Source of the DNA: an uncultured Coriobacteriaceae bacterium
Lineage (GTDB): Bacteria; Actinomycetota; Coriobacteriia; Coriobacteriales; Atopobiaceae
Assembly (NCBI GenBank): GCA_902773995.1
Contig: CACYGL010000007.1
Location: forward strand, 1 to 64,000
Length of the DNA: 64,000 nt
Direction of reading: 5' to 3'
Shown here: positions 26,360 through 35,861 of the stretch, one piece after another
Numbering within the stretch: the stretch's first letter is position 1
How the letters are laid out: each line of letters starts with the position of its first letter
Position numbers and translations under genes: made by a program
The notes under the pieces: model-generated
The model's database searches: none
Seen by the model: only the letters and a program-made list of their open reading frames with translations
Told to the model about the DNA's origin: nothing

Positions 26360-28894
26360 ATGGCCATGACACATGATTATTTGGACTACCTGGAGGACCA
26401 GATTGGCATCTCCCCTGCGAACAGCCAGGAGGAGCTCCAGGCGGCTCAGACTATTGCGGACCTCATGAAGAAGCATGACGTCGACGTTAACGTCGAGGAG
26501 TTCGATGCTCCCGGCAGCGGACGCTTTGTGCGGTGCGTGCTTCTCGTGCTGATGTTTGTGGGGGTCATCCTCTCGGGCACGGGCATCTCTGTCCTGGGAG
26601 TCGTACTGGCACTGGTTCCGGGCGTCCTGCTCATTCTTGATGTCCTTGGAGTTGGTGGGGACTTTCTCTCCAAGCTTGGCCCTGCGGCACGCAGCCAGAA
26701 CGTGGTTGCGGTGCACCATGCCACGGGCGAGCTGGTCGCCAAGGGCAACAGGCCAATCGTCGTTGTTGCCCACTACGATTCTCCGCACGACAGTTTCCTG
26801 TACGGAAGCCCACTCTCCCGCTACATACCCATGCTTCGAAAGGCGCTCAAGTGGCTTGTTCCTGCGGTCGCCTTTTGTGCGTTGCTCCAGGCGTTCTCCT
26901 TCCTGCCCGCACCCCTTCGCTCGGTTCTCTGGGTTGCCGGCATCCTGCTGGCCATTCCGCTTGTAGCGTTTGGCGCGGATGGCATCTATCAGAAGTTCTC
27001 TACCTGCTCGCTGGGCTCTAACGACAACAAGTCCTCTGTTGCGGCGCTTCTCGGCATCCTTGAGAACGTCCGCCCGTCTGGCGATAAGCCTGTCTCTCAG
27101 CGCGCCATCGAGAGGGAGCAGCATGAGAAGGAGGCCGCCCAGGCCGAGGCCGAGCAGGCAGCTGCAGCCGCGCAGACTCCTGCGCCAGCGCCGCAGGCCG
27201 AGGAGATCGTCGGCGTCCGTCACGGCAAGGACGTCATTGCTGCCCTGGGCATTCTTCCTGCTGACTGCGAAATCGAGTATGTTGACTCCTCCAAGGACAT
27301 GAGATCGTCCTCGATTGACGCCGACGAGACCAGTGAACTCCCCGGCAGCCCCGTGCGTGCCAGCGCCCGCATCGACGTCCAGACCAAGGTTGACGCTGCG
27401 GACTCCACTGAGAGTCTCCCTAGGCCTTCGGCTCCCCGCACTACAGATGCGAGCACCGAGCCTGTTGCTGCTCCTACGGACAGCACAGACTCCACGGCCG
27501 CCGCACCTGCCCCTATCGACGCTCCTACAGACGCCGACGCAACCGCCGCCACGCCCGAGAAGACTCACTTCTTTGACCGCAAGAAGCTTGCAAGCATGTT
27601 CGACCGCTTCGAGAGCCGCGGCGTTGGTGAGAAGGATGATTCCGGTCTTACCGCCACGCCTGACGACGACCTTGGCTCCACGCGTCCAACGGCCCCGACC
27701 CCGCGCAAGCGTCCCGAGAAGCCCGATGACCCTAACTGGGGCAAGTCGAGCTTCAAGCCCCAGGTCTCTGACGTGGCACGTCGCGCAGCCCTCTTTGACC
27801 TTCCTGACCCCTCTGAGCTGTCTGACCCCCTTGCGTCCGATTCCGATGCAACCCAGCTCGCGCCAGCCCACCCAGCTGCGACTCCTTCCCGGAGGAGCAT
27901 GGGGAACCTGCTGAGCGACGCAGACGCCAGAAACGCCCAGCGCATTCGCGGCGGTGCCACCGAGGCGGACGTGCCTGTGATTACCCCTGGCACCACTGCC
28001 GCGGCGCCAGCACAAAACGTTGCCAGTGGCGAGCAGGACGGCCTTGATGTCATTAGCGCAGATGACCTGGGGATGCAGGAGGAGGTACCCGAGCATCCTG
28101 CCGAGAAGCATCACTTTAGCCTGTTCAACCGCAATAAGGACAAGGGTGGACGCTCTCGCGGTCAGGGCCGCGGCAGTTGGCTGAGCGAGGATCCCGAGAA
28201 CTGGGACGAGAGCTCTGATTCTGACCCCTGGAAGGGCGGCGCCACCACGAGAAGTGGCCTTCGCCTTGTCGAGGACGTTCCTTCCGAGGCGCCGGAGCCT
28301 CCCTATGAGGGCGACCAGGCAAGTGCCGCACCCCTCTCTGACGTGACCGCCGAGCCCGTTGCTGACGGTGAGCCCCCCGTCGACGTACCTGCTGACGTTC
28401 CCACCGAGGATGACCTTCGTGCCGCCGTGCTTCATATGGGTGACGACGAGCTGGTCTGCCACGACATCTGGTTTGTCGCCCTTGGCGCTTCCGACCTTGA
28501 CCATGCCGGCATGCGCTCCTTCCTCTCCGAGCACCGCTCTGCCATTCGCGGTGCGTTCCTCGTGAACCTGGACTGCGTGGGTGCTGGCAACCTCTCGCTT
28601 CTGACGCACGAGGGCTTCGAGCCCACCCGTCGCGCGGACAGAAGGCTCCTCAGGCTCCTCACCGGTACGGCCTCTGACCTCAACGTGAATCTCAAGACCC
28701 AGCCGTTCGACTGGGCGGACACCGATGCCTCCGTGGCCATGCGCACGTCCGTCCGTGCCGTCACGGTCATGGGCATGGGCGACAACGGGCTGCCTGCCCT
28801 CTCGCGCACCGAGCAGGACGCGCCCGAGAACGTTGACGGTGACCAGGCTGCCTCCGTCGCCGAGCTGGTCACGGAGATGATCCGCCGCTCGTAG
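26360..28894 (+). CDS. Membrane M28-peptidase-like protein with a 450-residue insert
   Basis: 844 residues from ATG 26360 (GGAGG 9 nt upstream). Two hydrophobic regions (58-98 and 166-205) flank the start of an M28 fold (VVVAHYDSPHDS). The fold continues with GSNDNKSSVAALLGILE (219-235), is interrupted by a Pro/Ala/Ser/Asp-rich, low-complexity insert (about 240-690), and resumes at DIWFVALGASDLDHAGM, AFLVNLDCVGAG and RTEQDAPENVD. First His-Asp and two Asp ligands remain, but the catalytic Glu pair is replaced (GASDLDH) and the last ligand His is Arg or Ser, so activity is doubtful. The neighbour genes give no functional clue. Confidence 0.75.
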   Translation: MAMTHDYLDYLEDQIGISPANSQEELQAAQTIADLMKKHDVDVNVEEFDAPGSGRFVRCVLLVLMFVGVILSGTGISVLGVVLALVPGVLLILDVLGVGGDFLSKLGPAARSQNVVAVHHATGELVAKGNRPIVVVAHYDSPHDSFLYGSPLSRYIPMLRKALKWLVPAVAFCALLQAFSFLPAPLRSVLWVAGILLAIPLVAFGADGIYQKFSTCSLGSNDNKSSVAALLGILENVRPSGDKPVSQRAIEREQHEKEAAQAEAEQAAAAAQTPAPAPQAEEIVGVRHGKDVIAALGILPADCEIEYVDSSKDMRSSSIDADETSELPGSPVRASARIDVQTKVDAADSTESLPRPSAPRTTDASTEPVAAPTDSTDSTAAAPAPIDAPTDADATAATPEKTHFFDRKKLASMFDRFESRGVGEKDDSGLTATPDDDLGSTRPTAPTPRKRPEKPDDPNWGKSSFKPQVSDVARRAALFDLPDPSELSDPLASDSDATQLAPAHPAATPSRRSMGNLLSDADARNAQRIRGGATEADVPVITPGTTAAAPAQNVASGEQDGLDVISADDLGMQEEVPEHPAEKHHFSLFNRNKDKGGRSRGQGRGSWLSEDPENWDESSDSDPWKGGATTRSGLRLVEDVPSEAPEPPYEGDQASAAPLSDVTAEPVADGEPPVDVPADVPTEDDLRAAVLHMGDDELVCHDIWFVALGASDLDHAGMRSFLSEHRSAIRGAFLVNLDCVGAGNLSLLTHEGFEPTRRADRRLLRLLTGTASDLNVNLKTQPFDWADTDASVAMRTSVRAVTVMGMGDNGLPALSRTEQDAPENVDGDQAASVAELVTEMIRRS

Positions 28895-28932
28895 TTGCAT
28901 TTGCGCCACTCTCCAATGAGGTTTTCGAGCCC

Positions 28933-28960
28933 GAGGGGGCCGGCCATCGCCGGCCCCCTC
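28933..28960. terminator. Terminator between the M28-like gene and the surface protein gene
   Basis: GAGGGGGCCGGC, loop CATC, GCCGGCCCCCTC: perfect 12-bp stem with TTGCGCATTTT after it. Serves the plus-strand gene and possibly both. Confidence 0.85.
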
Positions 28961-29013
28961 TTGCGCATTTTCTACACGCGCACCCGTCCGTACTGGGATG
29001 CCGCTCTTTCTCG

Positions 29014-32000
29014 TCAGCCTTTCCTTCTGCGCCAGAGTGCAAGGATGATTCCGGCGCATCCGAGTGCAGCGCAGGCTCCGATGGCAACTCGAGCCGTCGT
29101 GTCTCCCGTTTGGGGAATTCCGCTTGCTTCTCGTTGGGTTTTGCCGTTGGACTGTTTGGACTCCGGCCCGCTTGGTTGAGCCTCCCCGCGATAGTCCACG
29201 GTCTGGCTCGCTGCATTCAGATCCATGTGAGATGCAACCTCCTGCCCATCGCGATAGAGGGTCTCGAAGATAACCACCCTCTTTCCATCGACAGCAGCGC
29301 CTGCAACTTCAAATGGCATAGCGACGGTATCGTCTGCCTCTGCGGGGACAAACTGCTGCGTCGCCTCAACGGGATTCCCGTTTGTGTCGAGAATCGGCTT
29401 GCCACTCTCGGCGTCCATGAGAGTGCCGTGAAGCTCATAGCTTGTGCCGGGGAGAAGCCCCTCAAAGGCCACAACGTCCACGATGCCGGTACTCTCCTGG
29501 ACCTCGCCCTCGTGCCTGCCGGTCTTCTCGTCTGTTGCGGTTGTTTGGATGGAAGGCGCGCTCTCCTCGCGGTTGTCTATGGTGCCCAGGTCAAGGACGG
29601 CGTTGTGACGTGACTGGGGGAACTCGGTGGTGAGCTCGAAGGAGACAAGCTCATGCCCGCGGTTGGCATCGCACCGGAGCTCTTGCACCTCGTAGCGGTC
29701 ATACGGAAATGCTGCGAGGCCCTCGATAGCCGTTCCGTTGGCATTCGCGGCGCTCCCAAACCACACGCCGCTTGAGGGGTCGAGCTTGGTTGAGTCTATC
29801 AAGGGCTCCGAGGAGTCTGCGCCGTTCTCGTTAAGTGCTGCATCGTTAGCGTTCGTGCGCTGCTCGAGGGCATAGACGGAGGAGTCAAAGATTCCGTTCT
29901 CATCCGTCACTGCAACGTGCTGTTCTCCCGTGGTAAGGCTGGTGATGAGAAACGCAACATTGGCCATGGGCTTCTGGGAGTTCTCGTCCCGCTTCACAAG
30001 GCGGATGTCCGTGCGTACAACCTGGTCGTGTACCGCGTCGGCAGGGTTCGTGAGGTCTATGGTCTTCCCGTCTTCCTCCACCTGGAACGTTGCCGACCAG
30101 AGCCTTGCCTCGCTGTCCAGGAGGTATCCCGCCGGAGCGGCGGTCTCTCGAACGGTGTAGGTCCCATACGGAAGCACGTCTGTGCTGGTAGATGCAATGC
30201 CGTTCTTATCTGTGGTTAGCGTGAGGGCGACCTCGCCTGGGCCTACCGTGGCATCGCCGATAAGAACGGGATGTGAGGAGTCGTTGGTCACCGTGAACGT
30301 GGCCCCCGCAAGCGTGGCGGAGCCTAGGGGAACGTTGCCCAGGGTCTCCCGGTCGATCTTGCCAACACGAACGCCGCCACGGATGACCTGGTCATCGACG
30401 GGACTCTGTGCCGAGACCACTGTCCCGTTCTCGGTGATGCTCACCTCCGCCTTCCAGGTCTCATTGAGCAGGTATCCCTCTGGCGCCGCGACCTCGCGCA
30501 CGGAGTACCTGCCATAGGGCAGCTGGTTAGCCGTTGTCGTTGCGTGGCCGTGAACGTCGGTGACAAGATCAATGCCTGTAATGGCCTCGCCTGGCGCGTA
30601 GGCAACACCCGCAATTACCACGGGACGCTTGGACTCGTTTGTTATCTGGAAGTGCGCTCCCTCAAGCGACGCATCTCCCTGGGGATCGGCTACTGCAAGC
30701 TCGCGGTCGATCTTGTCGAGGCAGAGTCCTCCAGTGACAGGAGTGTCCGGAAGTTCAACGGTCTCCTCGCTCTCCTCGTGGAGCTCGATGGTCCTAGCCC
30801 ACTGTTCGTTGAGAAGGTAGCCCTCGGGGGCCTTTGTCTCCCGGAGTACGTACGTGCCATAGGGGAGCTGGATGACGGGGAACTCTCCCTCAGCGTTGGC
30901 AGTGAGCGTGCATACTACCTCGCCTGGAGCGATGATCTTGTCGTTGTAGACCACATTTCCCTCGGAGACGTTGGTTATGCTCACCTCGGTTCCCTCGAAG
31001 GTGGCGTCTCCCTGAGGACCATCCGAACCCAGGTTGATGTCCACCTTCACCAGGGGCGGTGTGTGGGGCCTTTCGACAGTCTCGTCTACGGTGCCGGAGT
31101 TGGCCGGGTCCTGCGACCCGGTAACCGTGGCAACGCCTACCCAGCTAGAGTTGAGTTCGTAGCCCTCCGGAGCTTGGACTTCTCGCAGCTCATAGGTGCC
31201 GTAGGGAAGGACGTTCCCGCTTGTTGCCGTACCGTTGGCATCCGTTACGAGCTCAAGGCAAGAGATGATTTCTCCAACGGCATAGGTGGCGTTACCCACG
31301 CATACGGGGTGATCAGAGACGTTGCGTACCTGGAAGCGTGCCCCCGCCAGGGTGGCGTCGCCCTGTGCTACGCCCTCCTTGAGCTGGTGGTCTATCTTGC
31401 CCACACGTATCGACCCGAGAAGAACCTCATCGTCTACGCCCCTACCCTGCACGTCCTTCACGGCGCTGGTGTTGTTCCATCCGTCGAGGGACTTCCAGAT
31501 GGCAGCGCCATTCTCGAGCGTGACCACGGCCGCGTGCGTGGACGAGTCCGTGAGCACATAGCCCTCGGGTGCCTTGGTCTCTGTGATGCCATAGGTGCCC
31601 AGGGGGAAGACCGCCTCTCCTTGCGAGTTGGCAAAGAGCTGGTCGCCGGAAACGAGCTGGGAGCTGCTGTAGGTTGCCACGCCAGACTCGTCCGTCGCAA
31701 AGACCCAGGTTCGAAGCGGGTTGCCAGATACATCTCCCGTGGTGTTTCCGTAGTAGGAGACGGTGAACTGCGCCCCTGCCAACGAGCCGTTGCCCTGTGC
31801 TGCTCCTCCCGTCTTGGTGTCGAGCTTCTGCACGATGGCGCCGCCCGGCGCACTTGCTGGTACCTCCTCGACGGGTGCGCCGTGCACCTGCGCTGTTGAT
31901 CCCGCGCTCACAGAGACGGGGTAGATTTGCTCATCGAGCAGGTAGCCCTTTGAGGGGTGAATCTCGCGCACGTAGTAGTTGCCCGTTGGCACGCTTGCGA

Positions 32001-33069
32001 AGGTGGCATGGCCGTTCTCGTCTGTAGTCGCAGATTGCACCAGCTGAGTGCACTGTTCGTCCGAGTAGAGGCCGTAGCGCGCACCCTGGAGCGAATAGCT
32101 GCCATTGCCATCCGTGATTGACTTGTTGGCCGACTGCTTGACAAGCTCTACCTGGCCGTTTGCCGGTCCCATGGGGAACAGCACCCAGCATGACGGATAG
32201 CACTTAGGCGAGATGGCAGAGATCTGGTTTCCGTTGATGAGCGACTCTCCGGAACTTATACCGTTTGAACGGTGTGCGGAGTGCCAGAAGAGATCCTCGT
32301 CAGAAGAGCTGCCCCAGAAGAACCCCACGTGGTCGTCGGCGGTGTTGCCGTAGGCGTCCTTCCCAGCCTGTAGCACAGACGAGTATGGAACCGCACAGAT
32401 GATGTCGCCCTTCTGAAGCAGACCCGACGCCAGTAGCTCCTCCTTCGAGTCAAACGTGTATGAGACCACGTCGTTGTTGCTGCAGACGGCAAACCAGTTG
32501 AGCAGCGACGTCCAGTTCCCACGGTGACCGTTGGTGTTTACAAAGGTCTGGTATGGCGTGCCTCCCACCTTGTTGAGGACGTAGGCGACAAATCCGTTGC
32601 ACTGCATGCCGGGAGAGTAGGCGCCTGGGTCGCCGTTGGGCCGGGGCATGCTGCCTGTCTCCTGGACTCCCTTGTAGGGAGTCCCCAGGTAGTAGCTGTC
32701 ATGCTCGTGTGCGTTGAGCTCGTCCACAACCTGCTGCCGCGTAACGCCGAGGAGGTCGCTGATGTACCTGCTGCCATCGGGGTTGTGCAGGTACCCAATG
32801 TTCTTGTTGCCCGCAGCGGGCGACTGAGCCAGGGCAATGCCGTTGAACGCCGTGCCGCCACCCAGGAGCTGCTCAACGGTGAGGATGGCTGCCAAGGCGA
32901 TGGCCAGAACCCCCTGCCACAGAGAGCGCCTCCCAGCATGGCCTGGTCCCACGTGGGGACCTCCCCGTAGCTTGTCTCCACCAATGAGCCTCGAGCGCGG
33001 TGCGTTTCCCCTCACGTGGGCGCGCCGCTCGCCCCTCTCGACTTCTCGTGCCTGTTGCTCTTGTCTCAT
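29014..33069 (-). CDS. Large Cna-B/SpaA repeat surface protein with NlpC/CHAP-like domain and sortase signal
   Basis: 1351 residues. GGGAGGACGT precedes ATG 33069. A basic N-terminus and hydrophobic stretch (49-70) form a signal. Residues 90-300 resemble a cysteine peptidase/amidase: MQCNGFVAYVL (Cys157) and DDHVGFFWG (His247). About seven SpaA-type domains follow, each with a VxKxD start and LPYGTY.(V/L)RE(T/V).APEGY end. A VaFE-type repeat (GIVDVVAFEGLLPGTSYELHG, near 1190) precedes the sorting signal IPQTG, hydrophobic helix and RRRKG tail. It is probably a sortase-anchored adhesin or pilin-like protein; Lys-Asn isopeptide bonds are expected in such domains. The 33070-33290 leader can form an 8-bp hairpin (CCGGCTGT-CAT-ACAGCTGG, plus strand). 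Confidence 0.85.
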   Translation of the reverse strand: MRQEQQAREVERGERRAHVRGNAPRSRLIGGDKLRGGPHVGPGHAGRRSLWQGVLAIALAAILTVEQLLGGGTAFNGIALAQSPAAGNKNIGYLHNPDGSRYISDLLGVTRQQVVDELNAHEHDSYYLGTPYKGVQETGSMPRPNGDPGAYSPGMQCNGFVAYVLNKVGGTPYQTFVNTNGHRGNWTSLLNWFAVCSNNDVVSYTFDSKEELLASGLLQKGDIICAVPYSSVLQAGKDAYGNTADDHVGFFWGSSSDEDLFWHSAHRSNGISSGESLINGNQISAISPKCYPSCWVLFPMGPANGQVELVKQSANKSITDGNGSYSLQGARYGLYSDEQCTQLVQSATTDENGHATFASVPTGNYYVREIHPSKGYLLDEQIYPVSVSAGSTAQVHGAPVEEVPASAPGGAIVQKLDTKTGGAAQGNGSLAGAQFTVSYYGNTTGDVSGNPLRTWVFATDESGVATYSSSQLVSGDQLFANSQGEAVFPLGTYGITETKAPEGYVLTDSSTHAAVVTLENGAAIWKSLDGWNNTSAVKDVQGRGVDDEVLLGSIRVGKIDHQLKEGVAQGDATLAGARFQVRNVSDHPVCVGNATYAVGEIISCLELVTDANGTATSGNVLPYGTYELREVQAPEGYELNSSWVGVATVTGSQDPANSGTVDETVERPHTPPLVKVDINLGSDGPQGDATFEGTEVSITNVSEGNVVYNDKIIAPGEVVCTLTANAEGEFPVIQLPYGTYVLRETKAPEGYLLNEQWARTIELHEESEETVELPDTPVTGGLCLDKIDRELAVADPQGDASLEGAHFQITNESKRPVVIAGVAYAPGEAITGIDLVTDVHGHATTTANQLPYGRYSVREVAAPEGYLLNETWKAEVSITENGTVVSAQSPVDDQVIRGGVRVGKIDRETLGNVPLGSATLAGATFTVTNDSSHPVLIGDATVGPGEVALTLTTDKNGIASTSTDVLPYGTYTVRETAAPAGYLLDSEARLWSATFQVEEDGKTIDLTNPADAVHDQVVRTDIRLVKRDENSQKPMANVAFLITSLTTGEQHVAVTDENGIFDSSVYALEQRTNANDAALNENGADSSEPLIDSTKLDPSSGVWFGSAANANGTAIEGLAAFPYDRYEVQELRCDANRGHELVSFELTTEFPQSRHNAVLDLGTIDNREESAPSIQTTATDEKTGRHEGEVQESTGIVDVVAFEGLLPGTSYELHGTLMDAESGKPILDTNGNPVEATQQFVPAEADDTVAMPFEVAGAAVDGKRVVIFETLYRDGQEVASHMDLNAASQTVDYRGEAQPSGPESKQSNGKTQREASGIPQTGDTTARVAIGACAALGCAGIILALWRRRKG

Positions 33070-33329
33070 ACGTCCTCCCTTGCATGTCGATGGGCCAAAT
33101 CAGGGAGGCCAAGGCTATCGAGAGGGACTTGCACCAACTTGACCCCCAGCAGGCATCCGGCTGTCATACAGCTGGCACCGTTCTTTCAGGCGATACGTCT
33201 GAGCAGGGAAAACTCACGTGCCTTAAGGAGGCTTCAGTCCGCCAAAACTCGTAGCGAGAAAGTTACCGTGGCGACGGGTATATCTATCGCGTGCCATTGT
33301 TCGCGACGTCTCGAGAGAGAGGAACCAGA

Positions 33330-33704
33330 ATGGATAAGGAACTGCTCGACTACACCGCCTCGAAGGTTGACGAAATGCTCGCCGCGCCGTCGGCCTCGGC
33401 GGAGACCAAGCGTGCCGCGCAGGCATGGAGGGACGCCATCGCCAAGGGCGACGACGCTGACGCCGCCACAAACACGCTGCTCGACGCCATTAGCGCGCAC
33501 CAGACCACCATCGACGACCTTATCGGCTTTGTGGGTTCCGACACGGGCAAGCAGGTCTTTGGCGAGGAGGGTGCCGCCAAGATGCTGGCCCACTCCGAGG
33601 AGCGCAAGAAGGCCGGTGCCAAGTTCTGCGACTGCGCGGCCTGCAGGCCCTGTCACGAGCTGCTGCACAAGTTTGGCCGCGAAGAGGCGGATGTCTACCT
33701 GTAG
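33330..33704 (+). CDS. Conserved-looking small protein with a CxCxxCxxC motif, unknown function
   Basis: 124 residues. ATG at 33330 follows GAGAGGAACCAGA. The protein is helical (DKELLDYTASKVDEMLAAP...), and near the C-terminus has KFCDCAACRPCHELLHKFG, four Cys that could bind zinc or an Fe-S cluster. Single-gene unit with possible promoter GTATAT around 33278. Not recognised. Confidence 0.7.
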   Translation: MDKELLDYTASKVDEMLAAPSASAETKRAAQAWRDAIAKGDDADAATNTLLDAISAHQTTIDDLIGFVGSDTGKQVFGEEGAAKMLAHSEERKKAGAKFCDCAACRPCHELLHKFGREEADVYL

Positions 33705-33832
33705 GCGTGTGAATCGTAGCAGTCCGAGCAGCCGGCGGCCTCTCGGTCCAGCGGCGCTTTGTGCAGGTCCAAACGGCCAACTTGTGGAGTAAGTCCACCC
33801 TGGCCGTGGGCTGTGATAGAATCACCACGCAT

Positions 33833-33907
33833 GCGGGCATCGCCAAGTGGTAAGGCAATGGCTTCCCAAGCCATCATCCGCGGGTTCGAATCCCGTTGCC
33901 CGCTCCA
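33833..33907 (+). tRNA. tRNA-Gly (anticodon CCC)
   Basis: Acceptor GCGGGCA pairs with TGCCCGC; anticodon arm ATGGC-TTCCCAA-GCCAT; T loop TTCGAAT; encoded CCA at 33905-33907. A -10-like GATAGAAT lies about 15 nt upstream, the same TAGAAT form as found before tRNA-Lys, tRNA-Arg and purB. Confidence 0.95.
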
Positions 33908-33916
33908 GAATACGCC

Positions 33917-33939
33917 GGGCCCCTTCGGGGGCCCTTTTT
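33917..33939 (+). terminator. Terminator after tRNA-Gly
   Basis: GGGCCCC-TTCG-GGGGCCC followed by TTTTT. Confidence 0.95.
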
Positions 33940-34010
33940 ATGGGTACCAACCCATATGAGAGCAAGCGTCCGAGCATTGGGCGCACGTACCAAACCCGAA
34001 GGGAACCACC

Positions 34011-35262
34011 ATGACTGCCATCCCCATGACGGACGAAGAATGCCGCCTGGCAACCGAGGCCATCTCGGAGCAGCTCGACCGCTATGCAAATCTGCTGGTA
34101 AAGAAGGGTGTTGCCCTTCATCCCGAGCAGGAGCTGGTGCTCTCGGCGCCTGTCGAGCGCGCGGACTTCGCGCGCAGGGTTGTCCGCGCGGCGTACCGAG
34201 TTGGCGCAGGCCACGTGACGGTCATCTGGCACGACGACCAGGTGACGCGCCTTACCTACGAGAACGTCCCCACTGCGTGGTTCGAGACGGTTCCCTCTTG
34301 GCAGCGCGAGCAGCTCAACTCCCTGGCGGAGGGTGGCGCCGCGTTCCTCTTCCTCGAAGGGTCTGACCCGTCGTCGCTCAAGGGCATCGACCCCGCAAAG
34401 CCGGCTACCGCGTCGCGCGCTCGCAACGAGCAGTGCAAGTCGTTCCGCGACGGAATGGACTTTGGCCGCAACGCCTGGTGCATTGCTGGCGTTCCCGTAG
34501 CTCTCGCCGGCTGAGGCGGTCTACCGTCTGTGGGTGGCCATCCTTGAGACCTCTCGTGCCGAGGGCGACGATCCCGAGAGTGCTTGGGAGACGCATAATG
34601 CCTCGTTCGAGCAGACCAAACGCATGCTCAACCGCAAGCACTACTCGGCGCTGCGCTACGAGTCCTCCAACGGCACCAACCTTACCGTTGGCCTCACCGA
34701 GGGTCATATCTGGGAGGGTGGTGCAGGCAAGCTCCAGGACGGCACGGTCTTCTTCCCTAACATCCCCACCGAGGAGGTCTTTACCTCGCCAGACCGTATG
34801 CGCGTTGACGGCATCGTGTACTCCGCGCTGCCGCTGGTGCATAACGGGCAGACCGTGCGCGACTTCTGGCTGCGCTTCGAGGGCGGTGCCGTGGTGGACT
34901 ACGGTGCCAAGGCGGGCAAGGACGTCCTGCAGCATATTCTCGAGACGGACGAGAATGCCGTGCGCCTGGGCGAGGTCGCGCTCGTCTCCAAGAACACGCC
35001 CATCCGCCAGAGCGGGATCCTCTTCTACGACACCCTGTACGACGAGAACGCTAGCTGCCACCTTGCGCTTGGCATGGGGTTCCCCGAGTGCGTTAAGGAC
35101 GGCCTCTCGATGAATAAGGACCAGCTCATGGCTGCGGGCGTCAACCAGAGCCACACGCACGTGGACTTCATGGTTGGCTCCGACGACCTCAATATCTGGG
35201 GCGTCTCCGCCGACGGCACCGAGACCCCGGTCTTCATCAACGGCCAGTGGCCATGGGAGTAG
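34011..35262 (+). pseudogene. M29-family aminopeptidase (AmpS/PepS type), frameshifted near 34500
   Basis: The first part (ATG 34011, AAGGGAACC upstream) reads ANLLVKKGVALHPEQELVL to FGRNAWCIAGVPVA and then stops at 34514. The second part continues in another frame from LSPAEAVYRLWVAILETS to INGQWPWE at 35262 and holds the catalytic-domain motifs (NLTVGLTEG, FFPNIPTEEVFTSPD, SHTHVDFMVGSDDLNIWG). Between them about 10 residues expected in the family (AWAKKVFPDL-like) are missing, so a short deletion has broken the frame. M29 enzymes are metal-dependent cytosolic aminopeptidases. It may be a real pseudogene or the same artefact as in gyrA and argG. Confidence 0.88.
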
Positions 35263-35325
35263 GGATCAGTCCCGTGTCCGGTACGTGGTAGAATTGCGCT
35301 GCTACCGTGGCTTTGCCCACGTCAC

Positions 35326-35401
35326 GCGCTCTTAGCTCAGTTGGTAGAGCAGGGGACTTTTAATCCCAAGGTCGAGGGTTCGACCCCCTCAGGGCGCACC
35401 A
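35326..35401 (+). tRNA. tRNA-Lys (anticodon TTT)
   Basis: Acceptor GCGCTCT with AGGGCGC, anticodon loop CTTTTAA, T loop TTCGACC, encoded CCA at 35399-35401. TAGAAT at about 35289 is a likely -10. Confidence 0.96.
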
Positions 35402-35404
35402 CGC

Positions 35405-35444
35405 AAAACAGCAGGTCACAGCCCATGCGGCTGTGGCCTGTTTT
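35405..35444 (+). terminator. Terminator after tRNA-Lys
   Basis: AACAGCAGGTCACAGCC pairs with GGCTGTGGCCTGTT (bulges), followed by TTCATG; T-rich on the right arm. Confidence 0.75.
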
Positions 35445-35518
35445 CATGTAGCGCGTCTGCCTGACGCCTTGCCCCGTACCCCCTTTTGTTTCAAGCAGAA
35501 ATCTTTTCTCGTTCGCGC

Positions 35519-35548
35519 TTGCCAGCCCACCCCGTGCGGGCCTATAGT
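35519..35548 (+). promoter_or_regulatory. argG promoter
   Basis: TTGCCA (35519-35524), 18-bp spacer, TATAGT (35543-35548). The RNA would start near 35555, giving a leader of about 300 nt. Confidence 0.6.
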
Positions 35549-35610
35549 CGCGCATAGCAACGACAGCCGCGCGAGATATCGCGCGCCACTTTTGAAGGGG
35601 TGACCAACGC

Positions 35611-35700
35611 ATGATTTGCACCGCACGCAGCCATGGCATGGTCTCCCTTCGACGCCAGAACCGACGAATCAGCCCCGCGATGTCGCGCGCGCTGGCATAG
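35611..35700 (+). CDS. Candidate arginine-rich leader peptide upstream of argG
   Basis: ATG at 35611 is preceded by GAAGGGGTG (8 nt). The 29-residue frame has six Arg (residues 6, 14, 15, 18, 19, 26), including the cluster LRRQNRRI encoded with CGA/CGC codons, and ends with TAG at 35698. It lies between the promoter and argG, as expected of an attenuation leader that senses charged tRNA-Arg. No clear terminator/antiterminator pair could be drawn in 35701-35861, where nothing else is recognised; TTTGCATGTCTGCAA near 35811 might be an ArgR-like site. Confidence 0.5.
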   Translation: MICTARSHGMVSLRRQNRRISPAMSRALA

Positions 35701-35861
35701 GTTCTTGTCGTCTCTCTCGTCACAGACAGTTCTAGACAAGGCACCCAGCAGCGCCCGGCACGATCGGGGGCTCTTCGTGACGTCGCGGCACAACCACGGC
35801 GCTCGTTCGTTTGCATGTCTGCAAGGGGTATCAAGGCCCAACAACAGAAAGGTGCACCAAC

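Noticed and set aside
26009-29059. 1016-codon open frame antisense to the M28-like gene
   Set aside because: Shadow of the GC-rich plus strand; low-complexity text without domains.
33070-33290. Riboswitch in the surface-protein leader
   Set aside because: A hairpin is present, but no signature of c-di-GMP, cobalamin or other known aptamers could be matched.
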